Shown here: positions 38,458 through 48,025 of the stretch, in pieces | How the letters are laid out: the number at the start of each line of letters is the position of its first letter | Numbering within the stretch: the first letter of the stretch is position 1 | Notes under the pieces: model-generated | What the model was told of the DNA's origin: nothing | The model's database searches: none | What the model saw: only the letters and a program-made list of their open reading frames with translations | Assembly (NCBI RefSeq): GCF_003254645.1 | Contig: NZ_PNFD01000001.1 | Coordinates: 248,001 to 312,000, forward strand | Reading direction: 5' to 3' | From: Microbacterium suaedae | Lineage (GTDB): Bacteria; Actinomycetota; Actinomycetes; Actinomycetales; Microbacteriaceae | DNA length: 64,000 nucleotides | Program-made: the position numbers and the translations under genes

Positions 38458-39621
38458 TCAGCCCGCGAGCGGATCCGCGACCAGGCGTTCGAACACCTGC
38501 TCGGCCGCACCGATGAGAAGTCGATCGCGGCCGAGCGCCGCCGCGCACAGGGCGAGCTGCTCGGCAGGGGCCGCGAGCATCTGGCCGCGCACGGCCTCGT
38601 CGAAGTCCCCCGGCGCAACGCCCCGGAGCGCCGCGAGAAACCCGCCGAGCACGATCATCGACGGATTGAGCACGTTGGCGGCGTTCGCGAGCGTCGCCTG
38701 CAGGATCCGCCGCTGCCGCGCGACCTCGTCGGCCGCCTGGTCGCGCGCCGAGCCGAGCGCGCCCGCGAGAACCGCGTCGTCGCCGCCCGACAGCCCGACG
38801 ACCGCGAGCAGTCGGCCGCGGTTGACCTCGTCCTCGAGCACGCCGCCCGGCACGCGCCGATCGCCGTCGACGCCGAGGCTCGGCTGGTTCTGCCCCCACT
38901 CCCCCGCATAGCCGCCTGCTCCCGAGACGCTCACGCCTCGGAGGATCACGCCGCCGCCGATCCCGCTCGCACCGCCGTTGAGGTAGACGACGTCCTGGTG
39001 CTCGTTCGCCGCCCCGAACAGCCACTCCGCGATCGCGCCGAGCGAGGCGTCGTTGCCGACCGTCGCGTCGAGCCCGGTCGCGTCCGCGAGCGCACGGGCA
39101 AAATCGACGTCGTGCCACCGGAGGTGGGGCGCGTTCCGCACGATTCCGTCGGACGCCCGGACGAGACCGGGGACGGCGGCGCCCACACCGACGATGCGCG
39201 CCCCGCGCAGCGGGCCGGATCGCCATTCGTCGACGACCGCGGCGACTCGCGACGCGGTTTCGTCGGGCGTGAGCAGTCGCGTGACCTCCTCGCGCACCCG
39301 CAGGCGCACGGATCCGCCGAGCGAGACGGCGCCGATCTCGAGCGCGTCGACCTCGGGGTTCACCGCGAGTGCGACGATGTCGGGCGACGGCACGACGACG
39401 GGCGAGGGCCGACCGACCCGCCGTGTGGGATCCGGCTCGCGCTCCGAGACGAGGTCGTTGCTCGCGAGCGTGACGACGAGATCCGCGATCGTCGAGCGGT
39501 TCAGCCCCGTCTGCTGCGTGAGCGCCGCGCGCGAGATCGCCCCCGCGTGGTGCACGAGCCGCAGCACGGTTCCGAGATTGGCGCGTCTGACGCCCTCGAC
39601 ATTGGATCCGCGCATCGGCAT
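38458..39621 (-). CDS. ROK-family transcriptional regulator lacking the zinc motif
   Basis: A 387-residue protein with an N-terminal winged helix (RAALTQQTGLNRSTIADLV, about residues 31-49) and a sugar-kinase-like ROK domain (GVGAAVPGLV, GNDASLGAIAEWLFG, GGASGIGGGVIL). The usual ROK zinc site, GH followed by a Cys-rich CxCGxxGC loop, is absent: the segment reads GGYAGEWGQNQP then RVPGGVLED, without any Cys. It is thus probably a regulator that senses a sugar by a reorganised site. TAGGCT 7 nt before the ATG marks a leaderless start. A second in-frame ATG lies 6 nt later. It follows the GH3 gene on the same strand but has its own promoter. Target genes unknown. Confidence 0.85.
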   Translation of the reverse strand: MPMRGSNVEGVRRANLGTVLRLVHHAGAISRAALTQQTGLNRSTIADLVVTLASNDLVSEREPDPTRRVGRPSPVVVPSPDIVALAVNPEVDALEIGAVSLGGSVRLRVREEVTRLLTPDETASRVAAVVDEWRSGPLRGARIVGVGAAVPGLVRASDGIVRNAPHLRWHDVDFARALADATGLDATVGNDASLGAIAEWLFGAANEHQDVVYLNGGASGIGGGVILRGVSVSGAGGYAGEWGQNQPSLGVDGDRRVPGGVLEDEVNRGRLLAVVGLSGGDDAVLAGALGSARDQAADEVARQRRILQATLANAANVLNPSMIVLGGFLAALRGVAPGDFDEAVRGQMLAAPAEQLALCAAALGRDRLLIGAAEQVFERLVADPLAG

Positions 39622-39628
39622 AGCGTCC

Positions 39629-39634
39629 AGCCTA
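39629..39634 (-). promoter_or_regulatory. Leaderless -10 box of the ROK regulator
   Basis: TAGGCT on the minus strand ends 7 nt before the ATG at 39621. Confidence 0.5.
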
Positions 39635-39681
39635 TCGACCGGTCACACGGATTCAGCGGCGCGCCGGCGCCACACGATGCG

Positions 39682-39725
39682 CCCGTCGGCCGGCGCGGAT
39701 CGCGTCGGCCGACGGGATCCGCGCC
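39682..39725 (-). terminator. Terminator region after the GH3 gene with two alternative stems
   Basis: CCCGTCGGCC at 39682-39691 pairs with 39707-39716. A second 10-bp stem, 39692-39701 with 39716-39725, shares the base at 39716 with the first and nests across it, so the two stems compete. It starts 16 nt downstream of the GH3 stop on the minus strand. Confidence 0.6.
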
Positions 39726-39740
39726 GCTCGTCCGTCCGGA

Positions 39741-42146
39741 TCACGCCATGCGGACGTCGACGAGGCGACGATCGTCGGCGAGCACCTCGTGAACCGGTCC
39801 CGTCAGGCGCACGGTACGACGAGGAGTCGCGGATCCGACGATCGCCGTCCGCTCGGACGCCTTCTCGTTGCTGATGACGCCGCCTGATGCCTCATCGGCG
39901 TCGACAGCCGCCGCGCCCGCCTCGGAGTGGGACCCGATCCACACCTCCACGTCGCCCGGCTCGACGACGCGCACCATGCGACGGTCCGAGAACGCGAGTC
40001 GCCCGCTCGGCACATCGAAGCTCACGCGCCGCGACTGGCCCGGCGCGAGATCGACGCGCGCGTATCCGAGCAGCTGGGAGACGGGGCGCGTGACGGACGC
40101 GACGATGTCGCGCGCATAGAGCTGCACGACGTCCGTGCCCGCGACCTCGGAGGTGTTCGTCACCGTCACCGACGCCGCGAACGCGCCTTCGGTGGCGGCG
40201 ACCTCGTCGCACGCGAAGTCGTCATAGGCGAACGTCGCATACCCGAGCCCGAAGCCGAAGGGCCGCACGGGGCTGGGATCCGTCGAGGTGACGCTCGAGG
40301 GCCCGCCCAAGACCGGACGCAGGTACGAATACGGCTGCGCCCCCGCCGCGCGCGGCAGGCTGATGGGCAGTCGGCCAGAAGGCGACGCGGATCCGACGAG
40401 GATCTGTGCGATCGCCGTCCCGCCCTCCTCGCCCGGGAAGAACGACTGCAGCACCGCATCGGGGCGCGGCGCGGGGCCGTCGAGCGCCCATTCGATCGCG
40501 TAGGGCCGGCCTGTGAGCAGCACCATGACGACGGGTGTCCCCGTCGCCGCCACCCGCTCGACGAGCTCGCGCTGGACGCCCGGCAGTTCGAGCGACGCCG
40601 TGTCGTTCCCTTCTCCGACGGATCCGCGCCCGAACAGGCCCGCCTGGTCACCCACCACGACGACCGCGACATCCGCGCCGGAGGCGGCCCGGACGGCCTC
40701 CTCGATCCCGGATCGGTCGTCGCCCTCGACTTCGCAGCCGCGCGCGGAGACGATCTCGGCATCCCGGATCTCCGCGGCGAGCGCCTCCGCGACCGTCGGG
40801 ATCTCGATGCCGATCTCGTGGCCAGTGTGGTGCGCGAGCACGTGGTTCGCGAACGAGTAGCAGCCCTGCAGAGCCTCCCGCCGGTCGGCGTTGGGCCCGA
40901 TGACGGCGATGCGACGTGCTGTCGAGCCCAGCGGCAGCGCCCCGTCGTTCGACAGCAGAACGACGGATTCTGTCGCGAGGCGGCGAGCGATGTCGCGGTG
41001 GCGAGGCGTGTCGAGGTCGATCTCGCTCGGCGCGGGGGAATCGAACGCCCCTGGCTCCAGCAAGCCGAGATCCTCCTTCTGCGCGAGCACGCGCAGAACC
41101 GCCCGATCGACGAACGCCTCGTCGAGATGCCCCGCGCGCACCCGCTCGATGAGGGGCGCGAGATAGGCGTCTCCCGACGGGAGCTCGACGTCGATGCCCG
41201 CTTCGAGCGCCCACTGCGCGGCCTCGCCACGGTCGGCGGCGATCCGGTGCATGACCTCGAGGAACGCGACGGCGAAGTAGTCGGCGACGACGACGCCCTC
41301 GAAACCGAGATCCTCCCGCAGGAGCTTCGTCATCAGCTCGGGCTGTGAAGCAACGGGGAGGCCGTCGATCTCGGTGTAGCTGTTCATGACGCTGCGCGCG
41401 CCACCGTCTCGGATCGCCATCTCGAAGGGCGGTACGTAGACGTCGGCGATCTCGCGCGGCCCCGCATGCACGGGCGCATGATTGCGCCCGGCCTGCGATC
41501 CGGAGTATCCGAGGAAGTGCTTGAGCGTCGCGTGGACGCCTGAGCTCTGCATGCCGCGGACGAAGGCGGTGCCGATCGTGCCGACGACGTACGGATCCTC
41601 TGCGATGCACTCGTCGACACGCCCCCAACGAGGATCACGGGCCACGTCGAGCACGGGCGCGAGGCCCTGGTGGACGCCGAGCTCTCGCATCGAGTCGCCG
41701 ATCGAGGCCGCCATCTCCTCGACGAGCTCGGGATCGAACGAGGCGCCCCACGCGAGAGGTGTCGGGAAGGTCGCCGCCTTCCACGCCGCGAGTCCCGTCA
41801 GGCACTCCTCGTGCACGAGCGCGGGGATCCCGAGACGCGTCTCGCGCACGAGACGCCGCTGCTCGTCGCGCAGCCACTCCGCGCGCTGCGCCGGCTCGAC
41901 GGGACGCGTGCCGTATACGCGCGTGTAGTGACCAATTCCGTGCCGTGTGATCTCGGTGAGGGTATGGCGGGCGTCGCTCGTGGCCATCTCGTCGGCCATC
42001 GGGGCGACGACCTCTCCGCCCTGATCCAGCCAGTATCCGACGATCTGTGCGGCCTTCTCCTCCAGGCTCATCGCATCCAGGATCCCCCGCACGCGCTCGG
42101 ACACCATCGGCATCGCGGCCACGTCGACCGTCTCGAGGCTCGTCAT
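39741..42146 (-). CDS. GH3 beta-glycosidase (beta-glucosidase/beta-xylosidase)
   Basis: An 801-residue three-domain GH3 enzyme. The N-terminal barrel contains RDPRWGR near residue 165, KHFLGYSGSQ near 207 and the nucleophile Asp in VVVADYFAV near 290. The alpha/beta sandwich follows (SVVLLSNDGALPL, GRGSVGEGNDTASL). The fibronectin-III-like C-terminal domain starts around residue 640 (FGFGLGYATFAYDDF). No signal peptide, so it hydrolyses imported oligosaccharides. The start at 42146 is preceded by GAGAAGGA at 8 nt. An alternative ATG at 42194 overlaps the permease stop. It follows the CUT1 permeases in one operon with the binding protein. Confidence 0.88.
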   Translation of the reverse strand: MTSLETVDVAAMPMVSERVRGILDAMSLEEKAAQIVGYWLDQGGEVVAPMADEMATSDARHTLTEITRHGIGHYTRVYGTRPVEPAQRAEWLRDEQRRLVRETRLGIPALVHEECLTGLAAWKAATFPTPLAWGASFDPELVEEMAASIGDSMRELGVHQGLAPVLDVARDPRWGRVDECIAEDPYVVGTIGTAFVRGMQSSGVHATLKHFLGYSGSQAGRNHAPVHAGPREIADVYVPPFEMAIRDGGARSVMNSYTEIDGLPVASQPELMTKLLREDLGFEGVVVADYFAVAFLEVMHRIAADRGEAAQWALEAGIDVELPSGDAYLAPLIERVRAGHLDEAFVDRAVLRVLAQKEDLGLLEPGAFDSPAPSEIDLDTPRHRDIARRLATESVVLLSNDGALPLGSTARRIAVIGPNADRREALQGCYSFANHVLAHHTGHEIGIEIPTVAEALAAEIRDAEIVSARGCEVEGDDRSGIEEAVRAASGADVAVVVVGDQAGLFGRGSVGEGNDTASLELPGVQRELVERVAATGTPVVMVLLTGRPYAIEWALDGPAPRPDAVLQSFFPGEEGGTAIAQILVGSASPSGRLPISLPRAAGAQPYSYLRPVLGGPSSVTSTDPSPVRPFGFGLGYATFAYDDFACDEVAATEGAFAASVTVTNTSEVAGTDVVQLYARDIVASVTRPVSQLLGYARVDLAPGQSRRVSFDVPSGRLAFSDRRMVRVVEPGDVEVWIGSHSEAGAAAVDADEASGGVISNEKASERTAIVGSATPRRTVRLTGPVHEVLADDRRLVDVRMA

Positions 42147-42190
42147 CGTCTGGTCCTTCTCTCTGATAGGTCTCGGGCTCGCCACCGTCG

Positions 42191-43069
42191 TCATCCCTTC
42201 ACCGCTCCCTGCAGTCCGCCGACGATTCGCTTCTCGAAGAGGCTGAAGAAGATCAGCGCGGGCACCATCGACAGCGAGGTGTACGCGAGCACGCGAGCAG
42301 TGTCGACCGAATACTGCGAGGCGAAGCTCTGCACTCCGAGCGGCAGGGTGAACAGGTGCGAGTCGTTGAGGATGAACAGCGGCAGCATGTACGCGTTCCA
42401 TGTCGTGACGAACGCCAGGATCCCCACCGTGACGACGCCCGGGAGGCTCAGCGGCACGACCATGCGCCAGAAGAAGCCGAGGCGGCCCGTGCCGTCGATC
42501 GACGCCGCCTCCTCGAGCTCCTTCGGAATGGCCCGGAGGAACGGCACGAGGATGATGATCGTCGTGGGGAGCGCGAAGGCGATCTGCGGCAGGATGATGC
42601 CCGCGAGGTTGTTCACGAGCCCGAGATTGCGCACGAGCAGGTACAGCGGCGTGATCGCGACCGTGACGGGGAACATGAGTCCGGCCGCGAACAGGGAGTA
42701 CATCGCCCCCTTGCCGATGAAGTCGTAGCGGGCGATGACATAGCTCGCCATGACACCGAGCACGACGGCGCCCGCCGTCGTGCCGACGGCCGAGATCGTC
42801 GAATTGCCCATGGCGACCCAGAACTCGCTGCTCGCGAGCACCTCGGCATAGTTGGTGAGAACCCACGGGGACGGGAACCCGGAGGGGTCCTCCGTGATCT
42901 GCGCGTTCGACCGGAATCCGCCGATGATGATGTACAGGACGGGACCGATGCAGATGGCGACGAGGATCGTCGCGAGCAGATAGGTCCAGGGGTTCCCCCA
43001 CGCGCGCTTCGGGCGGCGGGGCGTGCCATCGCGCTTCACGGCGCGGATGGCGACCGAGGTGGCGGTCAT
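42191..43069 (-). CDS. CUT1 sugar ABC transporter permease, MalG type
   Basis: A 292-residue permease with six hydrophobic segments and the EAA loop EAASIDGTGRLGFFWRM near residue 205. The periplasmic loop after the first helix (GGFRSNAQITEDPSG) is typical of MalG-like partners. It works with the permease at 43066 and the lipoprotein at 44088 to import a beta-linked oligosaccharide, judged by the downstream GH3 gene. The start ATG overlaps the preceding stop (ATGA). No ATPase gene is nearby. Confidence 0.9.
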   Translation of the reverse strand: MTATSVAIRAVKRDGTPRRPKRAWGNPWTYLLATILVAICIGPVLYIIIGGFRSNAQITEDPSGFPSPWVLTNYAEVLASSEFWVAMGNSTISAVGTTAGAVVLGVMASYVIARYDFIGKGAMYSLFAAGLMFPVTVAITPLYLLVRNLGLVNNLAGIILPQIAFALPTTIIILVPFLRAIPKELEEAASIDGTGRLGFFWRMVVPLSLPGVVTVGILAFVTTWNAYMLPLFILNDSHLFTLPLGVQSFASQYSVDTARVLAYTSLSMVPALIFFSLFEKRIVGGLQGAVKG

Positions 43070-44076
43070 TTCGTCTTCCTTCCGCTCGGGCCCGTGACGG
43101 CGCCGGCCGTGTCCCGTCGCAGGACGTAGCGCTGGTAGACGAGCGCGATGACGAGCGAGATGAGGAACAGCAGCACGGCGACCGCGTTGCCGAAGCCGTA
43201 GTTCCCGGCGAGGTGGCCGTTCTGATACATATAGGTCGCCATCGTCGAGGTGCCTGCGGTGGCGGCGATGTACTGCCCCCAGATGATGTTGACGAGGTCG
43301 AACAGCTGCAGGGCGCCGATCATCGACAGGAACGCCCAGATGCGGATCGTCGGGCCGAGCAGCGGCAGGGTGATGTGCAGCTGCGTCTTCCAGAAGCCCG
43401 CGCCGTCGATCGCCGCCGCCTCGTAGAGCTCGTCGGGAATCGACTGCAGTCCCGCGAGCATCAGGATCACGGCGAAGCCGATGTACTTCCACGTGATGAT
43501 GACCATCAGCGTGCCCATCGCCACGCTCGGATCGGCGAGCCACGACTGCTGCATCCACTCGAGCCCGAGCTTCTCGAGCATCGAGTTCACGGCGCCCGCG
43601 TCCTGCAGCATGAGCGACCATCCGGTGCCGACGACGACCTCCGAGATCACGTACGGCACGAAGATGAGAACGCGGATGAGGGTGCGTCCGCGCATCTTCT
43701 GATTCATCAGCAGCGCGAAGAGGATCGCGAGCGGCCCCTGCAGGATGAGCGAGGCGATGACGATGAAGAAGTTGTGGAGCACGGCGTCACGGAACGTCTG
43801 ATCCTGCAGGATCAGGAGGTAGTTCTCGAGTCCGACGAAGTCGTCGGGGAAGCCGAAGCCCTTCCAACGGAAGAACCCGTAGAACGCCGCCATCGCCACG
43901 GGGAAGATGACGAAGGTCACGAAGACGACGATGGCGGGGCCCGCCATCAGCGCGATCTCGCCGCGCTTACGCCAGTCGGGGCGGCGTCGCCGCGGGGGCG
44001 CCGGGGCCGACGACACGGCGTCGACCCCGGCGGGTTCCTCCGATGTGCGCACCGCGTAGGTTGCGGGGGAGGTCAC
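43066..44076 (-). CDS. CUT1 sugar ABC transporter permease, MalF type
   Basis: A 336-residue permease. A cytosolic N-terminus of about 45 residues is rich in Pro and Arg (SSAPAPPRRRRPDWRK). Six membrane segments follow, with the EAA loop EAAAIDGAGFWKTQL near residue 225. The start is the GTG at 44076, preceded by GAGGAGGC. The open frame continues upstream into the binding-protein gene but without homology. It lies 11 nt after the binding-protein stop and overlaps the next permease by 4 nt. Confidence 0.88.
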   Translation of the reverse strand: MTSPATYAVRTSEEPAGVDAVSSAPAPPRRRRPDWRKRGEIALMAGPAIVVFVTFVIFPVAMAAFYGFFRWKGFGFPDDFVGLENYLLILQDQTFRDAVLHNFFIVIASLILQGPLAILFALLMNQKMRGRTLIRVLIFVPYVISEVVVGTGWSLMLQDAGAVNSMLEKLGLEWMQQSWLADPSVAMGTLMVIITWKYIGFAVILMLAGLQSIPDELYEAAAIDGAGFWKTQLHITLPLLGPTIRIWAFLSMIGALQLFDLVNIIWGQYIAATAGTSTMATYMYQNGHLAGNYGFGNAVAVLLFLISLVIALVYQRYVLRRDTAGAVTGPSGRKTK

Positions 44077-44087
44077 TCTCGGCCTCC

Positions 44088-45365
44088 TCAGCCGCGAGCC
44101 GCGGCCTGCGTCGCAGACTCGACGAGATTCTCGGGCGTTCCGCTGCCGGCCAGCATCTCGACGACGGCCGTGTTGAGCGCGTTGCCAACGTTCTGCCCGA
44201 GCGAGGTGTCGAGCCACAGCACGATGTATGCGGCTTCGTTGTACGACTCCATGATCGACGTGAGAACGGGGTCGGTCACGGCCTCCTGCGCCTCCTGCGC
44301 GACGGGGATCGCGTTGAACGCATCGACGTACTTCTTCTGCCATTCCGGCTGCGCGATGAAGTTGAGGAAGTCCACGCAGGCATCGGGCGAATCCTGCGAG
44401 CAGGAGAAGCCGTCGACGCCGCCCATCATCGCCGTCGGTTCGCCTTCACCCGAGTCGGTCGCGGGGAGCGGGAACCACCCCAGGTCGGCGAGGGGCTCGC
44501 CCTCCGGCGTCAGGTCGGCGATGACGCCGACGTTCCAGCCGCCCATGAGCTCCATCGCGGCCTTGTGATTGGCGAGGAGGCCCGCCGAGGATCCGGCTCC
44601 CTCCTGCGCGTCGGTCGTGAGGAATCCCTCGTTGAAGGGCTCGGTCGCGGAGAACTCCTGCAGGTCTTCGGCGGCCTCGAGCCAGCAGCCGTCGCTGAAG
44701 TCGACGTTCGCGGCGACGTTCTCGAGCGTCTCCTGGCCGCAGGCGCGGAGCGCGAACGAGTAGTACCAGTGCGCGGCGGGCCACGCGGCCTTGGCGCCGA
44801 GGGCGATCGGCTGGATCTCGGCCGCCTTGAGGGCATCCACCGCTTCGTTCAGCTCGTCGAACGTCGTCGGAGTTTCGTCGATGCCCGCCTCGGCGAAGAG
44901 ATCCTGACTGTAGAAGATCCCCTCCGGCAGAACGGAGATGGGAAGTCCGTACACGGATCCCTCGATCGTGAAGGCGCTGAACGGCGCCTCGCCGTACGAC
45001 GCCTTGACGTCGTCGGAGATGAGGTCGCCGATGTCCTTGACGACGCCCGCATCGACCATGTCGGCGAGCTTGCCGCCGCCGCGCGCCATGAAGACGTCGG
45101 GCATGTCGCCCGAGTTCGCGGCGGTCTGCAGCTTGCCGTCCATGTCCTCGTTCTGGATCGAGGTGACGGCGACGGCCGTTCCGGTCTCTTCCTCGAAGGC
45201 GGCCGCGACCTCGTCCCAGTACTCCACCCCGGCACCCGTGGTCGAGTTCTGCCAGAACTCGAGCGTGTTCTCGTCCGATCCTCCGGATCCGTCCGAGCAC
45301 CCCGCGAGCGCGAGGCTCGCGGCGGCGACGGTCGCAGCGGCTGCCCATGTCTTACGCAACGTCAT
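44088..45365 (-). CDS. Extracellular sugar-binding lipoprotein (CUT1)
   Basis: A 425-residue family-1 solute-binding protein. The N-terminus ends in lipobox LAGC with Cys23, giving a lipid anchor. The mature part begins DGSGGSDENTLEFWQN and shows the usual two-lobe pattern with conserved GGWNVGVIADL and MMGGVDGFSCS. It is the first gene of an operon with two permeases and GH3, so it probably binds a cellobiose-, xylobiose- or xyloglucan-type oligosaccharide. GAGGAGAG precedes the ATG. A perfect 20-bp operator and an adjoining TTGACA lie about 90 bp upstream. Confidence 0.9.
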   Translation of the reverse strand: MTLRKTWAAAATVAAASLALAGCSDGSGGSDENTLEFWQNSTTGAGVEYWDEVAAAFEEETGTAVAVTSIQNEDMDGKLQTAANSGDMPDVFMARGGGKLADMVDAGVVKDIGDLISDDVKASYGEAPFSAFTIEGSVYGLPISVLPEGIFYSQDLFAEAGIDETPTTFDELNEAVDALKAAEIQPIALGAKAAWPAAHWYYSFALRACGQETLENVAANVDFSDGCWLEAAEDLQEFSATEPFNEGFLTTDAQEGAGSSAGLLANHKAAMELMGGWNVGVIADLTPEGEPLADLGWFPLPATDSGEGEPTAMMGGVDGFSCSQDSPDACVDFLNFIAQPEWQKKYVDAFNAIPVAQEAQEAVTDPVLTSIMESYNEAAYIVLWLDTSLGQNVGNALNTAVVEMLAGSGTPENLVESATQAAARG

Positions 45366-45457
45366 GGCGTCTCTCCTCATTGAGTGGCTCTCGCCTCTTC
45401 TCCGGGCGTGTTCTGCCCGGCGCGACACCGACTCTGGCAGGATCCTGAACGGATGTC

Positions 45458-45477
45458 AAACGTTATCGATAACGTTT
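45458..45477. promoter_or_regulatory. Operator AAACGTTATCGATAACGTTT of the GH3 transport operon
   Basis: A perfect 20-bp palindrome in the divergent control region of the binding-protein operon and a LacI gene. A TTGACA -35 box for the leftward operon (45459-45454) overlaps its edge, so binding would exclude RNA polymerase. The neighbouring LacI protein is the likely ligand. Confidence 0.8.
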
Positions 45478-45550
45478 TCGTTCCACGACGCGACACCGCC
45501 GAAGACGATCGACAGGATCCGGCCTGAGGCGGGGATACCGTAGGAGCACC

Positions 45551-46573
45551 ATGAGCAGAACGCCCACGGCCGCACGCGGCCGCACGACCATCACCGATGT
45601 CGCGCGCGCCGCCGGCGTCTCCGTCGCGACCGTGTCGAAGGTCATCAACGGCCGCGACGGCGTCGCCGCTTCCACGAGCGAGCACGTTCTCGAGATCGTC
45701 AACCAGCTCGGGTACGCCAGTTCGCTCGTCGCGACGTCGATGCGCCGCAGTCGCACTCACGTCATCGGCGTGCTCGTCGCCGAGTTCGAGCCATTCGCCC
45801 TGCAGCTTCTGCACGGCGTCTCGGAGGCGCTGACCGACACCGAATACGACGTCCTCGCCTATGCCGGCGCTGTGTCGAGCGGATCCCATCTCGGATGGGA
45901 GAGCCGATCGCTCTCGCGCCTCGGCGGCACGCTCATCGACGGGGCCGTCGTCGTGACGCCGACCGTCCGGCTGCCCGAGACGAGCATGCCGATCGTCGCG
46001 ATCGACCCTCATACGGGCCCCGCGAGCCCCGCGACCGTCGACACCGACAATCTCCGCGGCGCACGCGAGGCGACGGAGCACCTCATCTCGCTCGGGCATC
46101 GCCGCATCGCGCACCTGCGCGGGCGCGACGACCTCGAATCGGCGCGCCTCCGGGAGCAGGGATATCGCGAGGCCCTGCGCGCGGCGGGTATCGAGGAGGA
46201 TCCCTCGCTCGTCGCCGAGGGCGGGTACCGCCCCGCGGAGGCGGCCGCGGGCGCCGCCGCGCTGCTCAATCTCGAGACGCCGCCGACCGCGATCTTCGCC
46301 GCGAACGACCTGTCGGCAATCGGCACGATGCAGGTGGCGGACGAACGCGGAATCAGGGTGCCCGAGGATCTCTCGCTCGTCGGCTTCGACGACGTTCCCG
46401 AGGCGGCCGCGACGACGCCACCCCTCACGACGGTGCGCCAGCCGCTCGCGGCAATGGGCCGTTCCGCCGTCGATCTGCTCGTGCGGATGATCGAGGGCGA
46501 GGCCGAGCCGACGCACATCCGCATGTCGGCCGACCTCGTCGTGCGCGGATCGACGGCGCCGCCGCGCGGCTGA
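45551..46573 (+). CDS. LacI-family regulator of the GH3 transport operon
   Basis: A 340-residue LacI/GalR protein. The helix-turn-helix is at residues about 13-34 (TITDVARAAGVSVATVSKVI), with the hinge around 55-65 and effector domain after it (IGVLVAEFEPFALQL, IFAANDLSAIGTMQV, LVGFDDVPEAA). This subfamily responds to cellobiose, xylobiose or similar sugars in actinobacteria. It is divergent from the operon it presumably represses, with the 20-bp palindrome 74 bp upstream of its start. AGGAG precedes the ATG. Convergent with the GH1 gene, 16 bp away. Confidence 0.9.
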   Translation: MSRTPTAARGRTTITDVARAAGVSVATVSKVINGRDGVAASTSEHVLEIVNQLGYASSLVATSMRRSRTHVIGVLVAEFEPFALQLLHGVSEALTDTEYDVLAYAGAVSSGSHLGWESRSLSRLGGTLIDGAVVVTPTVRLPETSMPIVAIDPHTGPASPATVDTDNLRGAREATEHLISLGHRRIAHLRGRDDLESARLREQGYREALRAAGIEEDPSLVAEGGYRPAEAAAGAAALLNLETPPTAIFAANDLSAIGTMQVADERGIRVPEDLSLVGFDDVPEAAATTPPLTTVRQPLAAMGRSAVDLLVRMIEGEAEPTHIRMSADLVVRGSTAPPRG

Positions 46574-46589
46574 GGCACCGCCCCCGGGC

Positions 46590-47993
46590 TCAGGCCTCCT
46601 GGCGAGCGATCACATCCGACAGCCAGAGCGCGCTGTCCTTGACGATGCGCTCACGCGAGTCGTAGTCGACGCGCACGATCCCGAACCTCTTCGAGAACCC
46701 GTATCCCCACTCGAAGTTGTCGAGGAGCGACCAGACGAGGTAACCGCGCAGGTCGACGCCACGATCCATCGCCCGGCGAGCGGCGGCGAAATGCCGCGCG
46801 AGATAGTCGGTGCGGTCAGGATCGTGCACCCGAGGGCCATCGGCCGTGTCTGTCACCGTGTCGGGGAACGCCGCCCCGTTCTCGGTGATCATGAGCGGCT
46901 GCTCGGGGAACTGCTCCGACAGCGAGACGAGGAGATCCTCGAGACCGTCGGGCGCGATGTTCCATCCCATGTCGGTGAACGGCCCGTCCTGCGGCAGAAA
47001 CTCGACGTCGTCGAGGCCCGGCCACGGGGATCCCCCGACGTCCTTGTGTCCGTCGTTTCGAACCTTCTCCGCCGACCCGTCCCAGGTGCGCACCGTCACG
47101 GTCGAGTAGTAGTTGACGCCAAGCACGTCGAGCGGCTGGTGGATGCGCTCGAGGTCGCCGTCCTCGACGAACGACCAGTCCGTGACGCCCGCCGTCAGTG
47201 CGAGCAGGTCGTCGTCGTAGCGGCCGCGGAGCATCGGGCTCGTGAAGGCACGATTCGCGAGGGCGTCGACACCTCGCACGGCCTCGGCCTCTCCTCGTGC
47301 GACGTGGAAGTTCAGCGTGACCGACACATCGGGATCGTTCGTCGCCGCGCGTCGGATCTCCGGCACCGCCAGACCGTGGGCGAGGTTCAGGTGGTGCACG
47401 GCGGCGAGCGCATCGGCGCCGTCCGTGCGACCGGGCGCATGCGCCCCGGATCCGTAGCCGAGGTAGGCGGCGCACCACGGCTCGTTGAGCGTCGTCCACG
47501 TGTGCACGCGGTCGCCGAGCGCCTCGGCCGTTCGCCCCGCGTACTCCGCGAACCGCTGCGCGGTGTCGCGATTCGGCCAGCCGCCCGCGTCCTCGAGCTC
47601 CTGGGGAAGGTCCCAGTGATAGAGCGTCGCGATCGGACGAATGCCGCGTGCGAGAAGACCGTCGACGAGACGCGAATAGAAGTCGACACCCTCGGGGTTC
47701 ACACCGGATCCCGCGTTCGGCAATATCCGCGACCACGAGATCGAGAAGCGGTACGCCTCGAGACCGAGGCGCGCCATGAGGTCCAGATCGTTCTCGAGCA
47801 GGTGGTAGTGGTCGCAGGCGATGTCGCCCGTGTCGCCGTTCCACGTGCGCCCCGGGGTGTGGCTGAAGGTGTCCCAGATCGACGGCGTCCGGCCGCCCTC
47901 GGCGGCCGCGCCCTCGACCTGATAGGAGGCCGTCGCGGATCCGATGACGAATCCGGCCGGGAACTGCGGCACGCTGTTTCGATCGTCGGTCAT
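46590..47993 (-). CDS. GH1 beta-glucosidase
   Basis: A 467-residue GH1 barrel, standard length. [15 protein letters not shown] near residue 15 is the N-terminal signature, the acid/base Glu is in [12 protein letters not shown] near 160 and the nucleophile Glu in [11 protein letters not shown] near 365. It cleaves non-reducing beta-glucosyl residues from imported oligosaccharides. Two starts are possible: ATG at 47993 (chosen, AAGGG upstream) or ATG at 48029, which overlaps the GH31 stop. Last gene of the five-gene operon beginning at 53482, just after alpha-xylosidase. Confidence 0.93.
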   Translation of the reverse strand: MTDDRNSVPQFPAGFVIGSATASYQVEGAAAEGGRTPSIWDTFSHTPGRTWNGDTGDIACDHYHLLENDLDLMARLGLEAYRFSISWSRILPNAGSGVNPEGVDFYSRLVDGLLARGIRPIATLYHWDLPQELEDAGGWPNRDTAQRFAEYAGRTAEALGDRVHTWTTLNEPWCAAYLGYGSGAHAPGRTDGADALAAVHHLNLAHGLAVPEIRRAATNDPDVSVTLNFHVARGEAEAVRGVDALANRAFTSPMLRGRYDDDLLALTAGVTDWSFVEDGDLERIHQPLDVLGVNYYSTVTVRTWDGSAEKVRNDGHKDVGGSPWPGLDDVEFLPQDGPFTDMGWNIAPDGLEDLLVSLSEQFPEQPLMITENGAAFPDTVTDTADGPRVHDPDRTDYLARHFAAARRAMDRGVDLRGYLVWSLLDNFEWGYGFSKRFGIVRVDYDSRERIVKDSALWLSDVIARQEA

Positions 47994-48025
47994 GGGAATG
48001 CCCTTCTGCGTGGTGTACGTCTTCA

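Noticed and set aside
42147..43001. N-terminal extension of the GH3 frame up to 43001
   Set aside because: The extension is out-of-frame shadow of the permease gene. The ribosome binding site and GH3 homology place the start at 42146.
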